DNA of 64,000 nt from Chloroflexota bacterium (GCA_919901745.1 CAKKPP010000003.1:45224-109223); one strand, 5' to 3'. Shown: positions 30,257 to 40,428, counted from the first letter of the stretch. A program made the numbers and translations. Notes: a model not told the origin generated them from the letters alone.

Positions 30257-32905
30257 TCAGGGCGCGAGGTAGGCGGCGAGCGCATTCAGGACCGCGTCGG
30301 AGATGACACTCGTTCCACCGAGCACGACGATACGCCCGGGACTGAGACGGGTCAGCTCGGTGCCGGTGGCGGTGGGGATCGAGGAAAAGGTGACGAGCAG
30401 GAGCGGCGAGTCCTCGAACGCTGCCGCCGCACCGCCGGCGAGTGCATCCGGGTAGTTCGCTCCAGTCGCCACATAGACCGTCGAGACGTCCTTCGGAAAG
30501 ACCGCTGCCGAGATTGCGGCGGCTGTCGCATACCGATCCGGCCCCGCGTACCGAATGACACCGGCCGAACCGAGCGTTGTGTACGCACGCAGCTCCCTCT
30601 CGACCAGATCGGAGATGGCGCCAATGCCGCCGAGGACGAAAATCCTGGCCGGCCTGAGCCGCCCAAGCTCGAAGGCCGTCGCCTGCGGGATGGTATCTCG
30701 GGTCACGAGGAGCAGGGGACTGTCCTCGAGGCCGGCAGCGGGACCTCCCGCGAGCGCGTCCGGGTAGTTTGAGCCGACGGCAATGTAGGCGGCCGACACG
30801 CCGACCGGGAATGTCGCCGCTGAGATTGCGGCCGCCGTCCCGTATCGATCGACACCGGCCAACCGCGTGATCGTGCCAGCGGTGTATCCGCCCAGCGCGG
30901 ACATGACGGCGTCCGAGATGACGCCGGTCCCGCCCAGTACGACGACTCGCGCCGGCTTGAGTCGAGCCAGTTCGCCGGCCGTCGGTGCAGGAATGGTGTC
31001 GCGGGTCACGAGCAGGAGCGGCCCGTCGTGGTAGGCAGCGGCCGCACCGCCCGCGAGCGCATCGGGGTAGTTCGCGCCCGTGGCGAGGTACGCAACCGGG
31101 ACGCCGACCGGGAACGTCGCTGCCGAGATCGCCGCCGCCGTCGCGTACCGGTCTTGCCCCGCCAGTCGCACCACCGTTCCGGCGGTGCCCAGCGAGCCGG
31201 TCGACAGTTGCGAAACCCACGTCGACCAGCCGCCCGAGACGTCAGCGTACTGGTGACCCTGCCAAACCGCGTTCGGATTGACCGGATCGGTTGCCACGCC
31301 GGCGTAGTCGCCCCATCGAGTGCCCTGGTACGTACCGCTACCGGGCATGATCTGATGCCATCCGCGGTACTCGCTGTCGCCGGCGCGTTGGTGCACGGCG
31401 TGGATCCCCGCCGGTGCGACAGCCGAAGACCGCGTGTAGACCGCGTACGCGGTACCGTCGGTCGCGAGGCCGATTCCGCCGAGGTACGAATCGAATCCGG
31501 GCCACCCGAGCCGGACGTCCTGGACGACCGGATCCGCGGCGAGCGGATCCGCGGTGTCCAGCTCGATGAGACGGACGCAGGCGTGGATCGCTTCGAGTTC
31601 GCACGGGTAGGTCGAGGTCGCCCAGAGACGATCCGCTCGCCAGACTGCGTCCGTCGGTCGGTGATCGACCGCGTTCGCGATCGTTGCCAACGCGGGGTCA
31701 ATCGATGGCTGCCTGGGCTGCGGCGGCTGGAGGAAGTCGCCGATGAGGCCCTCGTCTGTCAGGTTCCGATATGTCGAGATCGCGAGGTCAGCACCTCCCA
31801 CCGAACCGGTGATCGTCGCGAGGCCGAGGTCAGCGAATCCGAACTGGAAGTCCTCGACGATTGCGTGGGCATCGAGGCCCGGGCTTTGTGCCGAGGCCGG
31901 GCGCCAGGTGGACAGATCCGGCGACGGCCCGAACTCGAAGCCGGACAGAGCACCTCCGTCGACGATGTCGGCCCAGTCGACCACGACAAGGCTCGCACCG
32001 ATGGAAGACCCGACCGAGCAACCGGGTGGGTTCGGGCCGGCGGCAATCGAAAACACGTTGACCCCGAGGAGGACCTTGTCAGCGGACATCCCGAGCCCGG
32101 GGTAGTCCGGCACGGCCCCGGGAAACTCAAACTGCCAGATGGTCCACGTCCCGGTCGGATCCGCGCCATCCGAAACCGCGAGGTAGAGCCGGCCGACCGC
32201 ACAGTCGTGCGATAGCTCGGTCGCGAGCCAACGACCCTTGGCGGCGTCGTAGAGGACTCGAGGATCAGCATTCAGGACCTGGCCGGCGGGTTCGCCGAAG
32301 AATGTCGAGAGCGCGATGGTGGTGGCCCCGCCGCCGGCACGGTCGGTGATCCGCAATGCAACGTTCACGGCCTGGACAATGTGCGACGGGCCGGCGGCAA
32401 CCCACGGGTCGGGGGGCTCGATGCACGGTCGCGGCAGCGGAACGCAACCGGGCATGAAGTTGTTCACAAGGTCGTTCATGCCGGGGAACCCGATCGAGAT
32501 GAACGGCGTCGCCGGCCCGGCCTCCGTGATCGGCGCCGCATCCACCGTCGGCTCGGCGGTCGACTCGTTCGGTGCGCTCGAGGGGCCGGCCGAAGACGCG
32601 TCGCCAATGGTGGTGTCCGTCGGGCCGAGGATCAAGCTGGGAGCCGGCACGTCGCGTCGCGAGCGCGGGTTCGCGTGGGTGAGGGGGGGTACGACTGCTC
32701 GCGCGTTACCGAGCGAGGCCGTGGGTGCGGCGTTCGAGCGCGAGACCGCGCCCACGTTGATCCGGGCGACCGAAGCGGCGTCATGGCGCACGCCGGCGAG
32801 GCGATCGTCGACCGTCCTGGCCAACCCAGCGGCGGCCATCCCAGGGCCGGCCATGCCAGGCGCCGCGACGATCGCGGCAAGCAGGAGCGTCGCGAGCGCG
32901 CGCAT
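30257..32905 (-). CDS. secreted surface protein with three CWB2 repeats
   Basis: The 882-aa protein has an N-terminal signal peptide (MRALATLLLAAIVAAPGMA). A Thr/Ala-rich spacer leads to a roughly 430-residue ectodomain with propeller-like strands ('DPWVAAGPSHIVQAVNVALRI', 'PDYPGLGMSADKVLLGVN'). Three C-terminal cell-wall-binding repeat 2 units (about 595-880) each carry 'RLAG.DRY.TAAAISAA.FP', 'YPDALAGG' and 'PLLLVT...IP'. CWB2 repeats anchor proteins to wall polymers in Gram-positive bacteria. The start is ATG 32905 with GAGGTGG. The nucleotide repeats in 30300-31200 are these domains. Confidence 0.9.
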   Translation of the reverse strand: MRALATLLLAAIVAAPGMAGPGMAAAGLARTVDDRLAGVRHDAASVARINVGAVSRSNAAPTASLGNARAVVPPLTHANPRSRRDVPAPSLILGPTDTTIGDASSAGPSSAPNESTAEPTVDAAPITEAGPATPFISIGFPGMNDLVNNFMPGCVPLPRPCIEPPDPWVAAGPSHIVQAVNVALRITDRAGGGATTIALSTFFGEPAGQVLNADPRVLYDAAKGRWLATELSHDCAVGRLYLAVSDGADPTGTWTIWQFEFPGAVPDYPGLGMSADKVLLGVNVFSIAAGPNPPGCSVGSSIGASLVVVDWADIVDGGALSGFEFGPSPDLSTWRPASAQSPGLDAHAIVEDFQFGFADLGLATITGSVGGADLAISTYRNLTDEGLIGDFLQPPQPRQPSIDPALATIANAVDHRPTDAVWRADRLWATSTYPCELEAIHACVRLIELDTADPLAADPVVQDVRLGWPGFDSYLGGIGLATDGTAYAVYTRSSAVAPAGIHAVHQRAGDSEYRGWHQIMPGSGTYQGTRWGDYAGVATDPVNPNAVWQGHQYADVSGGWSTWVSQLSTGSLGTAGTVVRLAGQDRYATAAAISAATFPVGVPVAYLATGANYPDALAGGAAAAYHDGPLLLVTRDTIPAPTAGELARLKPARVVVLGGTGVISDAVMSALGGYTAGTITRLAGVDRYGTAAAISAATFPVGVSAAYIAVGSNYPDALAGGPAAGLEDSPLLLVTRDTIPQATAFELGRLRPARIFVLGGIGAISDLVERELRAYTTLGSAGVIRYAGPDRYATAAAISAAVFPKDVSTVYVATGANYPDALAGGAAAAFEDSPLLLVTFSSIPTATGTELTRLSPGRIVVLGGTSVISDAVLNALAAYLAP

Positions 32906-33042
32906 GGGTCCACCTCTCGAAACGGGCGTCGACGCTCGGTCGGGCGCGCCAACAGGATAGTCGTCCCCATCTCCAGCCGGTAGGACGACGCGCCCCCCTC
33001 TTCATGGTGCAGAGGGTGACAAAGTCGCTGTCCCCTTAGCGC

Positions 33043-33059
33043 GGACAGAATCGCTGTCC
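33043..33059. repeat. small inverted repeat upstream of rplU
   Basis: GGACAG-aatcg-CTGTCC lies inside a pair of direct repeats tcgctgtccc (33024-33033 and 33051-33060). It sits 24 bp before the rplU -35. The rest of 32906-33200 holds only the promoter and leader. Confidence 0.6.
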
Positions 33060-33082
33060 CTTGACATCGACCCGGCGCCTCG

Positions 33083-33111
33083 TTGACGCATCCGACGACC
33101 GGTCGTACACT
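33083..33111 (+). promoter_or_regulatory. promoter of rplU-rpmA
   Basis: TTGACG (33083-33088) and TACACT (33106-33111) are 17 bp apart, close to the sigma-70 consensus. The predicted start is near 33118, giving a leader of about 83 nt before the rplU ATG. The leader could carry an L21-type autoregulatory structure, which I could not confirm by eye. Confidence 0.75.
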
Positions 33112-33200
33112 CCGCATTCGCGCCTCGACCCCGTCGAGGTGCTCCTCCCTGTCACCAGGTCGCCGTCGCCACGCGCGACCGTCATCGTTTCCGAGGACCC

Positions 33201-33821
33201 ATGTACGCAGTCATCGAGACCGGCGGGAAGCAGTACCGCGTCGAGGTCGGCACCGAACTCGAAGTTGAGCTGCTGGACGCCGAGCCCGGCGTCGCGATCA
33301 CGCTCGACCGCATCCTCCTCGTAGCCGACGGCGACGAAGCCGCGATCGGCCGACCGGTTGTCGCCGACGCGACCGTCGAGGCGCAGGTTGTTCGCCGCGA
33401 TCGCGGGCCCAAGCTGATCAGCTTCAAGTACCGGCCGAAGGCGCGCCGGCGGGTGACCAAGGGCCACCGTCAGGAGCTGACCGTCCTCCGTATCAGCGAC
33501 ATCCGGTTCGGTGGCAAGAGCGCAGCCGAGGCGCAGCGCAAACTGGAGCAAGACGCTCTGACCGAGCGACAGCGCCTCGAGGCGGCGGCCGCGAAGCAGG
33601 CGGCGGCAGATGCCGCGCTCGCCGACAAGCTCGCTCAGGCCAAGGCGAAGGCCGACAAGCCGGCGGGATCGCCGGCCGACGCAGGGGCCACCCCGACCAA
33701 GGCCAAGGCCAAAGCCAGGACCAAGGCACCACCCGCCCAGGCAGCGACGCCGGCCGCGGACGATGCGCCGGTCAAGCCGGCGGCGCCCAGGCGGACGCGC
33801 GCCACCAAGAAGGACGAGTAG
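33201..33821 (+). CDS. rplU: 50S ribosomal protein L21 with long C-terminal tail
   Basis: Residues 1-103 are a complete L21 ('[17 protein letters not shown]', '[21 protein letters not shown]', 'LTVLRISDI'). About 100 extra residues follow, made of Ala, Lys, Thr, Pro and acidic patches, first coiled-coil-like (about 105-150) then disordered. Normal L21 is about 103 aa, so this tail doubles the protein. rpmA follows 5 nt after the stop, the standard order. Confidence 0.95.
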   Translation: MYAVIETGGKQYRVEVGTELEVELLDAEPGVAITLDRILLVADGDEAAIGRPVVADATVEAQVVRRDRGPKLISFKYRPKARRRVTKGHRQELTVLRISDIRFGGKSAAEAQRKLEQDALTERQRLEAAAAKQAAADAALADKLAQAKAKADKPAGSPADAGATPTKAKAKARTKAPPAQAATPAADDAPVKPAAPRRTRATKKDE

Positions 33822-33826
33822 ACGCG

Positions 33827-34111
33827 ATGGCCCACAAGAAAGCTGGTTCCAGCTCGAGGAATGGTCGCGACAGCGTCGGCCAGCGGCTCGGCGTCAAGGT
33901 CGGAGACGGCCAGCTCGTCCCCGCCGGATCGATCATCGTCCGCCAGCGCGGCATGACCTTCCTGTCCGGGAAGGGGACCGGGCTGGGCAAGGACTACACG
34001 GTCTTTGCGACCGTCACCGGACACGTCAAGTTCGAGCACGCCACGAAGGCCAAGAAGCGCATTCGTGTCGATGCCGTCGAGGCACCGGCAGCGGCCGTCG
34101 CCGAGGCCTGA
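33827..34111 (+). CDS. rpmA: 50S ribosomal protein L27
   Basis: L27 is the 50S protein whose N-terminus reaches toward the peptidyl transferase centre. The 94-aa product has '[16 protein letters not shown]', '[22 protein letters not shown]' and '[18 protein letters not shown]'. The N-terminus lacks the cleaved extension found in Firmicutes L27. A short Ala-rich tail ends the protein. It is co-transcribed with rplU. Confidence 0.96.
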   Translation: MAHKKAGSSSRNGRDSVGQRLGVKVGDGQLVPAGSIIVRQRGMTFLSGKGTGLGKDYTVFATVTGHVKFEHATKAKKRIRVDAVEAPAAAVAEA

Positions 34112-34181
34112 GCAAGACACCGTAGCCGACGACCACCGGCGGGCGATCCAGCCCGCTCGGACGGCGCCGCAGGAGAGACCC

Positions 34182-34394
34182 GTGAAACCCGATATCCATC
34201 CCCAGTACCACCAGGCAAAGGTCCATTGCGGCTCGTGCGGCACGGAGTGGGAAGTCGGTTCGACACGAACCGAGTTGCGCGTCGACGTGTGTGGCAACTG
34301 CCACCCGTTCTTCACCGGCAAGCAGACGATCATCGACACTGCTGGCCAGGTCGAGCGCTTCCAGAAGCGCCTCGAGCGACAGGCCCGCAGCTGA
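34182..34394 (+). CDS. rpmE: 50S ribosomal protein L31, zinc-binding type
   Basis: The track ORF (34005-34394) starts inside rpmA. I use GTG 34182, preceded by AGGAGAG, giving 70 aa: 'MKPDIHPQYHQAKVHCGSCGTEWEVGSTR' then 'VDVCGNCHPFFTGKQTIIDTAGQVERFQKR'. The two CXXC pairs (CGSC, CGNC) mark the C+ zinc form. It follows rpmA by 70 nt; a hairpin terminator follows it. Confidence 0.95.
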   Translation: MKPDIHPQYHQAKVHCGSCGTEWEVGSTRTELRVDVCGNCHPFFTGKQTIIDTAGQVERFQKRLERQARS

Positions 34395-34440
34395 TCGCAG
34401 CTCCCCGGCCGGCACGTGGCCGGTCGCTTCGAGCGTCTCG

Positions 34441-34463
34441 CGGCGGGTCCATCGGGCCCGCCG
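34441..34463 (+). terminator. hairpin after rpmE
   Basis: The 10-bp stem cggcgggtcc/gggcccgccg has one G-T pair and a 3-nt loop, followed by gttctgatt. It is a plausible weak terminator for rplU-rpmA-rpmE. A smaller hairpin, ccggcc/ggccgg, precedes it. Confidence 0.5.
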
Positions 34464-34477
34464 TTCTGATTCGAGGC

Positions 34478-34483
34478 TAGACT
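34478..34483 (+). promoter_or_regulatory. -10 element next to the yqhQ start (leaderless?)
   Basis: TAGACT lies 7 nt before ATG 34491. A start at the usual distance would coincide with the ATG. No Shine-Dalgarno is present, and no clear -35. Confidence 0.45.
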
Positions 34484-34490
34484 CTCGCCC

Positions 34491-35438
34491 ATGGCAAGAT
34501 TCAGCTACGGCGGTCAGGCCCTCATCGAGGGTGTCCTCATGCGCGGTCGCGACGCGGTCGCGGTTGCTCTGCGCCACCCGGACGGGCGGATCGTGTGGGC
34601 GACGGAGCGGCTCGATTCCGGTTTCCACGGCTCACGCTGGGCGAAGGCGCCGTTTGTCCGCGGTCTGATCGTGCTCTACGAGACGCTCGTCGTCGGGACT
34701 CGCTGGCTCGTGCGCAGCGCATCCGTCGCCTCGGCAGAGGAGGAAGGCGAGGAGCTCGGGAGGGGCGCGATCGCCATCATGCTCCTGATCACGCTCGTGG
34801 CCGGCATCGGGATCTTCTTTCTGCTGCCGCTGTTCATCGCCAGCGCGACCACCGCGGGGATCGACAACGGCGCGGTTCAGCACCTGGTCGAGGGTCTGAT
34901 CCGGGTCGCCATCTTCCTCGGCTACCTGATGCTCATCGGCCGCGCCCCCGACATCGCGCGCGTCTTCCAGTACCACGGCGCCGAGCACATGACGATCCAC
35001 GCGCTCGAGGCCGGACGCGACCTCGTGCCGGCCGAAGTGCGCCAGTTCCCGACCGCCCACCCGCGCTGCGGCACGGAGTTCCTGGTCGTCGTCATCGCGC
35101 TGTCGATCGTGGCCTTCAGCCTCGTCGGTCGACAGGAGCCCCTGGTCATGGTCGGGAGCCGCATCCTGTTGATCCCGGTGATTGCGGCGATCGGCTACGA
35201 GATTCTGCGCTGGGGGGCGCGTCACCGGTCCAACCGGCTCGTCCGGGCGATCATGTATCCGGGAATCCTCGTTCAGATGATCACCACCAAGCAGCCCACC
35301 GACGACATGATCGAGGTCGCCATCGTGTCGATGGAGGAGGCGCTCCGCGCCGACGGCGAGGCGCTGCCGGCCGGGAGCGGCATCCTGCAGCGGGCACCGA
35401 TGGACCTGGCCGGGGCGGTCACCGCACCCGAGGCATGA
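34491..35438 (+). CDS. YqhQ family membrane protein (DUF1385)
   Basis: The 315-aa membrane protein of the DUF1385 family opens with '[14 protein letters not shown]', has '[13 protein letters not shown]', four or more helices and the conserved '[15 protein letters not shown]', '[16 protein letters not shown]' and '[22 protein letters not shown]'. The invariant His, Glu and Cys residues suggest a metal site, but the function is unknown. It precedes prfA, with which it overlaps (ATGA), as in several Firmicutes. Confidence 0.9.
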   Translation: MARFSYGGQALIEGVLMRGRDAVAVALRHPDGRIVWATERLDSGFHGSRWAKAPFVRGLIVLYETLVVGTRWLVRSASVASAEEEGEELGRGAIAIMLLITLVAGIGIFFLLPLFIASATTAGIDNGAVQHLVEGLIRVAIFLGYLMLIGRAPDIARVFQYHGAEHMTIHALEAGRDLVPAEVRQFPTAHPRCGTEFLVVVIALSIVAFSLVGRQEPLVMVGSRILLIPVIAAIGYEILRWGARHRSNRLVRAIMYPGILVQMITTKQPTDDMIEVAIVSMEEALRADGEALPAGSGILQRAPMDLAGAVTAPEA

Positions 35439-36535
35439 GCGTCCTCGACGTCAAGCTCGAGGCGGTCGCCGCGCAGTACGACGACCTCCAGGAGGAGCTG
35501 GCGCGGCCCGAGAGCCTGGCCGATCCGGCGTCGATCAAGCGGCTCGGCAAGGAGCTTTCGCGGCTCGAACCAGTGGTGGCCGCGTTCCGTCGGCTCCTCG
35601 AGACACGTATGGAGCTCGTCGGCGCCCGCGAAGTGCGGGACGCCGATGAAGACGAGGAGATGCGGGCGATGGCCCGCGACGAGATCGAGCGGCTCGAGGG
35701 GGTCGAGGCGAGCCTCGTGGACGAGGTGAAGGTCCTGCTCCTGCCCCGAGATCCGGCCGACGACGGGAATGTCATCCTCGAAGTCCGCGCGGGAGCCGGC
35801 GGCGAGGAGGCGGCCCTGTTCGCGAGCGAGCTGCTCCGGATGTACCTCCAATATGCGGAGCGGCACCGCTTCAGGGCCGAGGTGATCAGCCTGAGCGAGA
35901 CCGGCATCGGGGGGGTCAAGGAGGCGATCGTCGAGATCTCCGGTGACGGGGCCTACTCGCGCCTCAAGTTCGAAGGAGGGACCCACCGCGTGCAGCGGGT
36001 CCCCGCGACCGAGTCGTCGGGCCGGATCCACACGTCGACGGCGACTGTCGTGGTGCTGCCCGAGGTCGAGGAGTCCGAGATCGAGATCGACGAGGAGAAG
36101 GACCTCAGGATCGATGTCAAGCGCGCGTCGGGACCCGGTGGGCAGTCGGTCAACACGACCGACTCGGCCGTCCGCATCACTCATCTCCCGTCGGGGCTTG
36201 TGGTCGAGATCCAGGACGAGAAGAGCCAGCACAAGAACAAGGCCAAGGCACTGTCCGTGCTCCGCGCTCGACTCGTGGACATCGAGCGCCAGAAACAGCG
36301 CGAGGCGGATTCGGTGGCGCGCCGCTCGATGATCGGTTCGGGCGACCGTGCGGACAAGATCCGTACCTACAACTTTCCCCAGGATCGCGTGACCGACCAT
36401 CGGATCGGACTCGATCTGTCCAGCCTGCCGCGGATCCTCGACGGCGACCTCGACCGCCTGATCGACACGTTGATCACGACCGACCAGGCGGAGCAGCTGC
36501 GGACGGTCGTGGACGACACCACGTCGTCCGCCTGA
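35435..36535 (+). CDS. prfA: peptide chain release factor 1
   Basis: RF1 releases peptides at UAA and UAG. The track ORF (34595-36535) reads back through yqhQ in another frame. The gene starts at ATG 35435 ([18 protein letters not shown]), overlapping the yqhQ stop, and gives 366 aa. It has the RF1 anticodon-like P-A-T tripeptide in '[18 protein letters not shown]' and the catalytic GGQ in '[15 protein letters not shown]'. prmC, which methylates the GGQ glutamine, follows after 23 nt. Confidence 0.97.
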   Translation: MSVLDVKLEAVAAQYDDLQEELARPESLADPASIKRLGKELSRLEPVVAAFRRLLETRMELVGAREVRDADEDEEMRAMARDEIERLEGVEASLVDEVKVLLLPRDPADDGNVILEVRAGAGGEEAALFASELLRMYLQYAERHRFRAEVISLSETGIGGVKEAIVEISGDGAYSRLKFEGGTHRVQRVPATESSGRIHTSTATVVVLPEVEESEIEIDEEKDLRIDVKRASGPGGQSVNTTDSAVRITHLPSGLVVEIQDEKSQHKNKAKALSVLRARLVDIERQKQREADSVARRSMIGSGDRADKIRTYNFPQDRVTDHRIGLDLSSLPRILDGDLDRLIDTLITTDQAEQLRTVVDDTTSSA

Positions 36536-36558
36536 CCGCGCGCCCAGGGCCCGACGCC

Positions 36559-37482
36559 ATGAGCACGGTGGAGGCACTCCTGCGGTCGGGGATGGCGCGG
36601 CTCAAGGCGAGCGGATCCGAGAGCGCCCGACTGGACGCCGAGCTGCTGCTGGGGATGGCTGTCGGCACCGAGCGGACGGCTCTGCGGGCGCATCCCGAGG
36701 CGCCGGTCGGTACCGATGCGGAGGCGACCTATGCGGCGGCCCTCGTCCGCCGCGAGGCCGGCGAGCCGGTCGCCTACATTCGCGGTCTCAAGGAGTTCCA
36801 CGGCGTTGCTCTCGGCGTGGATGCCCGAGCGCTCATCCCGCGTCCGGAAACGGAGACGCTCGTGGACCTGGCCGATGCGGAGGTCCTCCGTCGGCTGACG
36901 GCCGCGCCGCGTCCCCGTGGAGCGCCGGCCATGGTCCTGGCGGACGTGGGAACGGGATGCGGGACGGTTGCGGTGGCCCTGATCGTTGCCCTGCGCAGGC
37001 GTGGGGCGGACGGCGACGTCGAGATCCTTGCCACCGACATCTCTCACGAGGCACTCGATCTCGCCCGCGAGAACGCGGTCGGACATGGGGTCGCCGATCG
37101 GGTGCGCTTCGTGGAGGCCGACCTGCTCCCGCCGGGCGGTGGCCCATACGAGCTTGTCCTGGCCAACCTGCCGTACGTTCAGAGCGCGGCGGTCGCACAA
37201 CTCCCGATCGCGGCCTCGTTCGAACCGCGCCTGGCCCTCGATGGTGGCCCGGACGGGCTGGCCCTGATCCGTCGTCTCCTCGATCGCCTGCCGGATGCCC
37301 TGGGTCCCGATGGCGTCGCCCTTCTCGAGATCGGCGGCGACCAGGGCGAGGCCATCGTCGTGGCCGTCGCCGACCGGCTGCCGGGGTGGCACTGCACGGT
37401 GGCGCCCGACCTTGGCGGGCTCCCGCGCGTCGCACGGGTGGAGCGCCCGCCAAGTGCGGCCGCGTTCGGGGGTCCCGAATGA
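36559..37482 (+). CDS. prmC: release factor glutamine methyltransferase PrmC
   Basis: PrmC methylates the Gln of GGQ in RF1 and RF2 using S-adenosylmethionine. The 307-aa protein has an N-terminal helical domain, 'EPVAYIRGLKEFHG' and 'LIPRPETETLVDLA', the SAM loop 'LADVGTGCGTVAVALIVAL' and the active-site motif NLPY ('LANLPYVQSA', more often NPPY). It overlaps the next gene by 4 nt (ATGA). The C-terminal end is slightly longer than usual. Confidence 0.94.
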   Translation: MSTVEALLRSGMARLKASGSESARLDAELLLGMAVGTERTALRAHPEAPVGTDAEATYAAALVRREAGEPVAYIRGLKEFHGVALGVDARALIPRPETETLVDLADAEVLRRLTAAPRPRGAPAMVLADVGTGCGTVAVALIVALRRRGADGDVEILATDISHEALDLARENAVGHGVADRVRFVEADLLPPGGGPYELVLANLPYVQSAAVAQLPIAASFEPRLALDGGPDGLALIRRLLDRLPDALGPDGVALLEIGGDQGEAIVVAVADRLPGWHCTVAPDLGGLPRVARVERPPSAAAFGGPE

Positions 37483-38357
37483 TCCCGCGATCCCCGGGAT
37501 TCCCGATCCGGATGATCGCGCTCGATATCGATGGAACCATCGTCGGGGACGACCTGACCCTGGGCCCGCGGATCCGCTCGGCCGTGCGCGCGGCCCTGGA
37601 CCGTGGCATCCGCGTCTCGCTGGTGACCGGCCGGATGGCCAGCAGCGCCCAGCGCTTCGCCGACGAGCTGGGTCTCGTCGATCCGATCGTCGCGTACCAG
37701 GGAGCGTTGATCCGGGCGATGCCCGAGGAACGCGGTCGCCTGGGTCGCCTGCTGGTGCATCGGCCGCTCCCGGCAGCCGTGGCCCGCGAGACGATCTCCT
37801 GGTCCATTGCCCACGGCCTCGACCCTCACGTCAACCACCTCGAGACATTCGTGATCCGGGCGGACGACCCGCGAACCGACGACTATTCGGCGTTTCTGGG
37901 CGCCCCGGCCCGTCGCGTTCCGGACATCGGACGGGCCGTCACCCGCCCGGTCACCAAGGTCCTCGCAGCCGCAGAGGACCCGCGCCCGATGCGCTCCCTC
38001 GAGAACGCCAGGCGCACGTTCTCGGGCCGTGCCGCCGTGACGGTGAGCCACCCGCGATTTCTCGAGTTCGTGGCCCCCGGCGTTTCGAAGGGTCGGGCCG
38101 TGCGCTGGCTGGCGCGCCGCCACGGTGTCCCGCTCGAGCAGGCCATGGCCATCGGCGACCACCTCAACGACCTCGAGATGATCCTCGAGGTGGGCCACGG
38201 TGCCGCGATGCCATCGGCCCCCGCCGCCGTTCTCGAGGCTGCCCGCTATCTGCCGGGTCCAGTCGATGCCGAGGGCGCCGCCGAGCTCATCGAGGCACTC
38301 GCCCTTGCCGAGCCGGCGGCGGCGCGCCGGAATGCGCTCGCGCTGGCCACGCGATGA
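37479..38357 (+). CDS. Cof-type HAD hydrolase
   Basis: The gene starts at ATG 37479, overlapping prmC, rather than inside prmC as in the track; 292 aa. It has HAD motif I 'ALDIDGTI' (Asp16, Asp18), motif II 'SLVTGR', a C2-type cap, motif III Lys in 'VSKGRAVRWL' and motif IV 'IGDHLNDLEMI'. These Cof-like enzymes dephosphorylate sugar phosphates or cofactors; the substrate is not predictable. Its place between prmC and tsaC is tight but probably not functional. Confidence 0.88.
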   Translation: MIPRSPGFPIRMIALDIDGTIVGDDLTLGPRIRSAVRAALDRGIRVSLVTGRMASSAQRFADELGLVDPIVAYQGALIRAMPEERGRLGRLLVHRPLPAAVARETISWSIAHGLDPHVNHLETFVIRADDPRTDDYSAFLGAPARRVPDIGRAVTRPVTKVLAAAEDPRPMRSLENARRTFSGRAAVTVSHPRFLEFVAPGVSKGRAVRWLARRHGVPLEQAMAIGDHLNDLEMILEVGHGAAMPSAPAAVLEAARYLPGPVDAEGAAELIEALALAEPAAARRNALALATR

Positions 38358-38386
38358 CCGCGCGATGAGCGCGCGATGAGCCGGCG

Positions 38387-39031
38387 GTGACCGCGCGACT
38401 GGTCGTCGACGACGACGACGGTCGGATCGAGGCCGTCGAGGTCCTTCGATCCGGAGGGATCGTCGCCTTGCCGACCGACACGGTCTACGGCATCGCGGTG
38501 GATCTCGGCGTCAGCGGCGGGATCGAGCGGCTGTTCGCGGCGAAGCACCGCGCACCCGATCGCGCCATCATGCTGCTGCTCGCCGACGCGGGCCAGGCGC
38601 CGACGATCGGGATCATCGGCCGCGCCGCCGCCGTGCTGGCCGCGGCGTTCTGGCCCGGTGGACTGACCCTGGTCGTTCCTCGCCGCGCCGATGTCGCGTT
38701 GCCCGAGGCGCTGACCGGGGGCGTTCCCACGATCGGGCTGCGGGTTCCTGATCATCCCGCGCCGCGTGCCCTCGCCGCCGCCGTCGGTCCCCTGCCCACG
38801 ACATCCGCGAATCGCTCCGGCGAACCAGAGGGTCGTGACGCGGCGGAGATTCTCGCCCAGTTGGGCGATGCGATCGACCTTGTTCTTGACGGCGGACCGG
38901 CGGCGGGTGGCCCACCGTCGACCGTCGTCGACTGCACCTCCGAACGCCCGCGAATCCTGCGCGATGGGGCGATCGATCGCCACGCCCTGATCGCCGTTCT
39001 GGCTGCGGCGGGGCTCGACCTCGGGGACTGA
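38387..39031 (+). CDS. tsaC: threonylcarbamoyl-AMP synthase (TsaC/Sua5/YrdC)
   Basis: It makes threonylcarbamoyl-AMP from Thr, bicarbonate and ATP for the tRNA t6A37 modification. The 214-aa YrdC domain has '[15 protein letters not shown]', '[16 protein letters not shown]', '[10 protein letters not shown]', 'GLRVPDHP' and '[11 protein letters not shown]'. It lacks the extra Sua5 domain, so it is TsaC-sized. The start is GTG 38387, just after a short run of cgcgatga repeats (38350-38378). The prfA-prmC-tsaC-glyA order is also seen in Firmicutes. Confidence 0.92.
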   Translation: MTARLVVDDDDGRIEAVEVLRSGGIVALPTDTVYGIAVDLGVSGGIERLFAAKHRAPDRAIMLLLADAGQAPTIGIIGRAAAVLAAAFWPGGLTLVVPRRADVALPEALTGGVPTIGLRVPDHPAPRALAAAVGPLPTTSANRSGEPEGRDAAEILAQLGDAIDLVLDGGPAAGGPPSTVVDCTSERPRILRDGAIDRHALIAVLAAAGLDLGD

Positions 39032-39098
39032 CTCGAACTCGGGCGGCCGCGTGGGAAGATACGTCCGTCAAGCGGGGCGGGCGAGAGGGAGTCCACCA

Positions 39099-40424
39099 AT
39101 GGCGGGAACAGCGACGGGCCTGGGCTGGGCCAGCATCGCGGATGTCGATCCGGACCTGTGGGCCGCAATGCAGGGCGAACTGCGACGCCAGCACGACAAG
39201 ATCGAGCTGATCGCGAGCGAGAACTACACGTTTGCTGCGGTCATGGAAGCCCAGGGCTCGTGGCTCACCAATAAATACGCCGAGGGGCTGCCGGGCAAGC
39301 GCTACTACGGCGGGTGCGAGTTCGTCGACGTCGCCGAGCGGCTGGCCCAGGAGCGGGCGCTCGCGCTGTTCCCGGGGGCCGAGCACGTCAATGTCCAACC
39401 ACACTCCGGTGCCCAGGCCAACATGGCGGCCTACTTCAGCGTGATCCAGCCGGGCGACCGGATCCTGGGCATGAACCTGGCCCATGGCGGGCACCTGACT
39501 CACGGGATGGCGCTCAACTTCTCCGGCAAGCTGTACGAGGTCCATCCGTACGGCGTGTCGCCCGACGATCAGCGGATCGACTACGACGCCCTCGAGACGC
39601 TGGCTCGCGAGGTTCGACCCAAGCTGGTCGTCGCAGGCGCATCGGCCTACCCGCGGATCTTCGACTTCGAGCGGATGGCCGCGATCGCCCACGGCGTCGG
39701 CGCACTACTGTTCGTGGATATGGCCCACATCGCCGGCCTCGTGGCGGCCGGGGTCCACCCGTCCCCGTTCCCGCACGCGGACATCGTCACATCGACCACG
39801 CACAAGACCCTTCGTGGGCCGCGCGGCGGGCTCATCTTCTCGCGCTTCGACCTTCCCGACGCAGTCGACCGGGCCGACTACCCGGCCGTGAAGGGCACGC
39901 TCGCCCAGCAGGTCGACCGGACGGTGTTCCCGGGCGTGCAGGGTGGACCGCTGATGCAGGTGATCGCCGGCAAGGCCGTCGCGTTCAAGATGGCCGCGAC
40001 CGACGAGTTCCGCGCGGATATGCGGAGCACGGTGGACAATGCCGCGCTCCTCGCCGCGAGTCTCGCCGAGCGTGGGGCGCGCGTCGTGTCCGGTGGCACC
40101 GACAACCATCTGATGCTCATCGACGTGACCCCGCTCGGTGTCACCGGAAAGGAGGCCGAGCACCTCCTCGACGACATCGGGATCACGGTGAACAAGAACG
40201 CCATCCCGTTCGACACGCTGCCGCCGAATACCGCGTCGGGGATCAGGGTGGGGACGCCGGCCGTCACCACCCGCGGGTTCGGGCCGGCCGAGATGACCGA
40301 GATCGCGCGGATCATCACCCGGGCGATCGATACCCGGGAGGATCCGTCGGAGCAGGCCTCGCTGGCCGCCGAGGTGGCCTCGATCGTGGAGCGATTCCCG
40401 GTGCCGGGGCTGTCCAGGGCGTGA
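39099..40424 (+). CDS. glyA: serine hydroxymethyltransferase
   Basis: This PLP enzyme converts Ser and tetrahydrofolate to Gly and methylene-THF. I start it at ATG 39099, preceded by GAGAGGGAG, giving 441 aa. The track start adds 16 unlikely residues. Landmarks are '[14 protein letters not shown]', '[15 protein letters not shown]', '[14 protein letters not shown]' and the PLP lysine Lys236 in '[14 protein letters not shown]'. An Ala- and Glu-rich C-terminal helix ends it. The wecA/tagO-like gene starts 4 nt later. Confidence 0.97.
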   Translation: MAGTATGLGWASIADVDPDLWAAMQGELRRQHDKIELIASENYTFAAVMEAQGSWLTNKYAEGLPGKRYYGGCEFVDVAERLAQERALALFPGAEHVNVQPHSGAQANMAAYFSVIQPGDRILGMNLAHGGHLTHGMALNFSGKLYEVHPYGVSPDDQRIDYDALETLAREVRPKLVVAGASAYPRIFDFERMAAIAHGVGALLFVDMAHIAGLVAAGVHPSPFPHADIVTSTTHKTLRGPRGGLIFSRFDLPDAVDRADYPAVKGTLAQQVDRTVFPGVQGGPLMQVIAGKAVAFKMAATDEFRADMRSTVDNAALLAASLAERGARVVSGGTDNHLMLIDVTPLGVTGKEAEHLLDDIGITVNKNAIPFDTLPPNTASGIRVGTPAVTTRGFGPAEMTEIARIITRAIDTREDPSEQASLAAEVASIVERFPVPGLSRA

Positions 40425-40428
40425 CCAG

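Noticed and set aside
30300-31200. Nucleotide repeats as a mobile element or CRISPR
   Set aside because: They encode the three CWB2 domains in one reading frame.
38350-38386. cgcgatga short repeats as a regulatory array
   Set aside because: Three short imperfect copies at the end of the HAD gene and before tsaC are too few and too simple.
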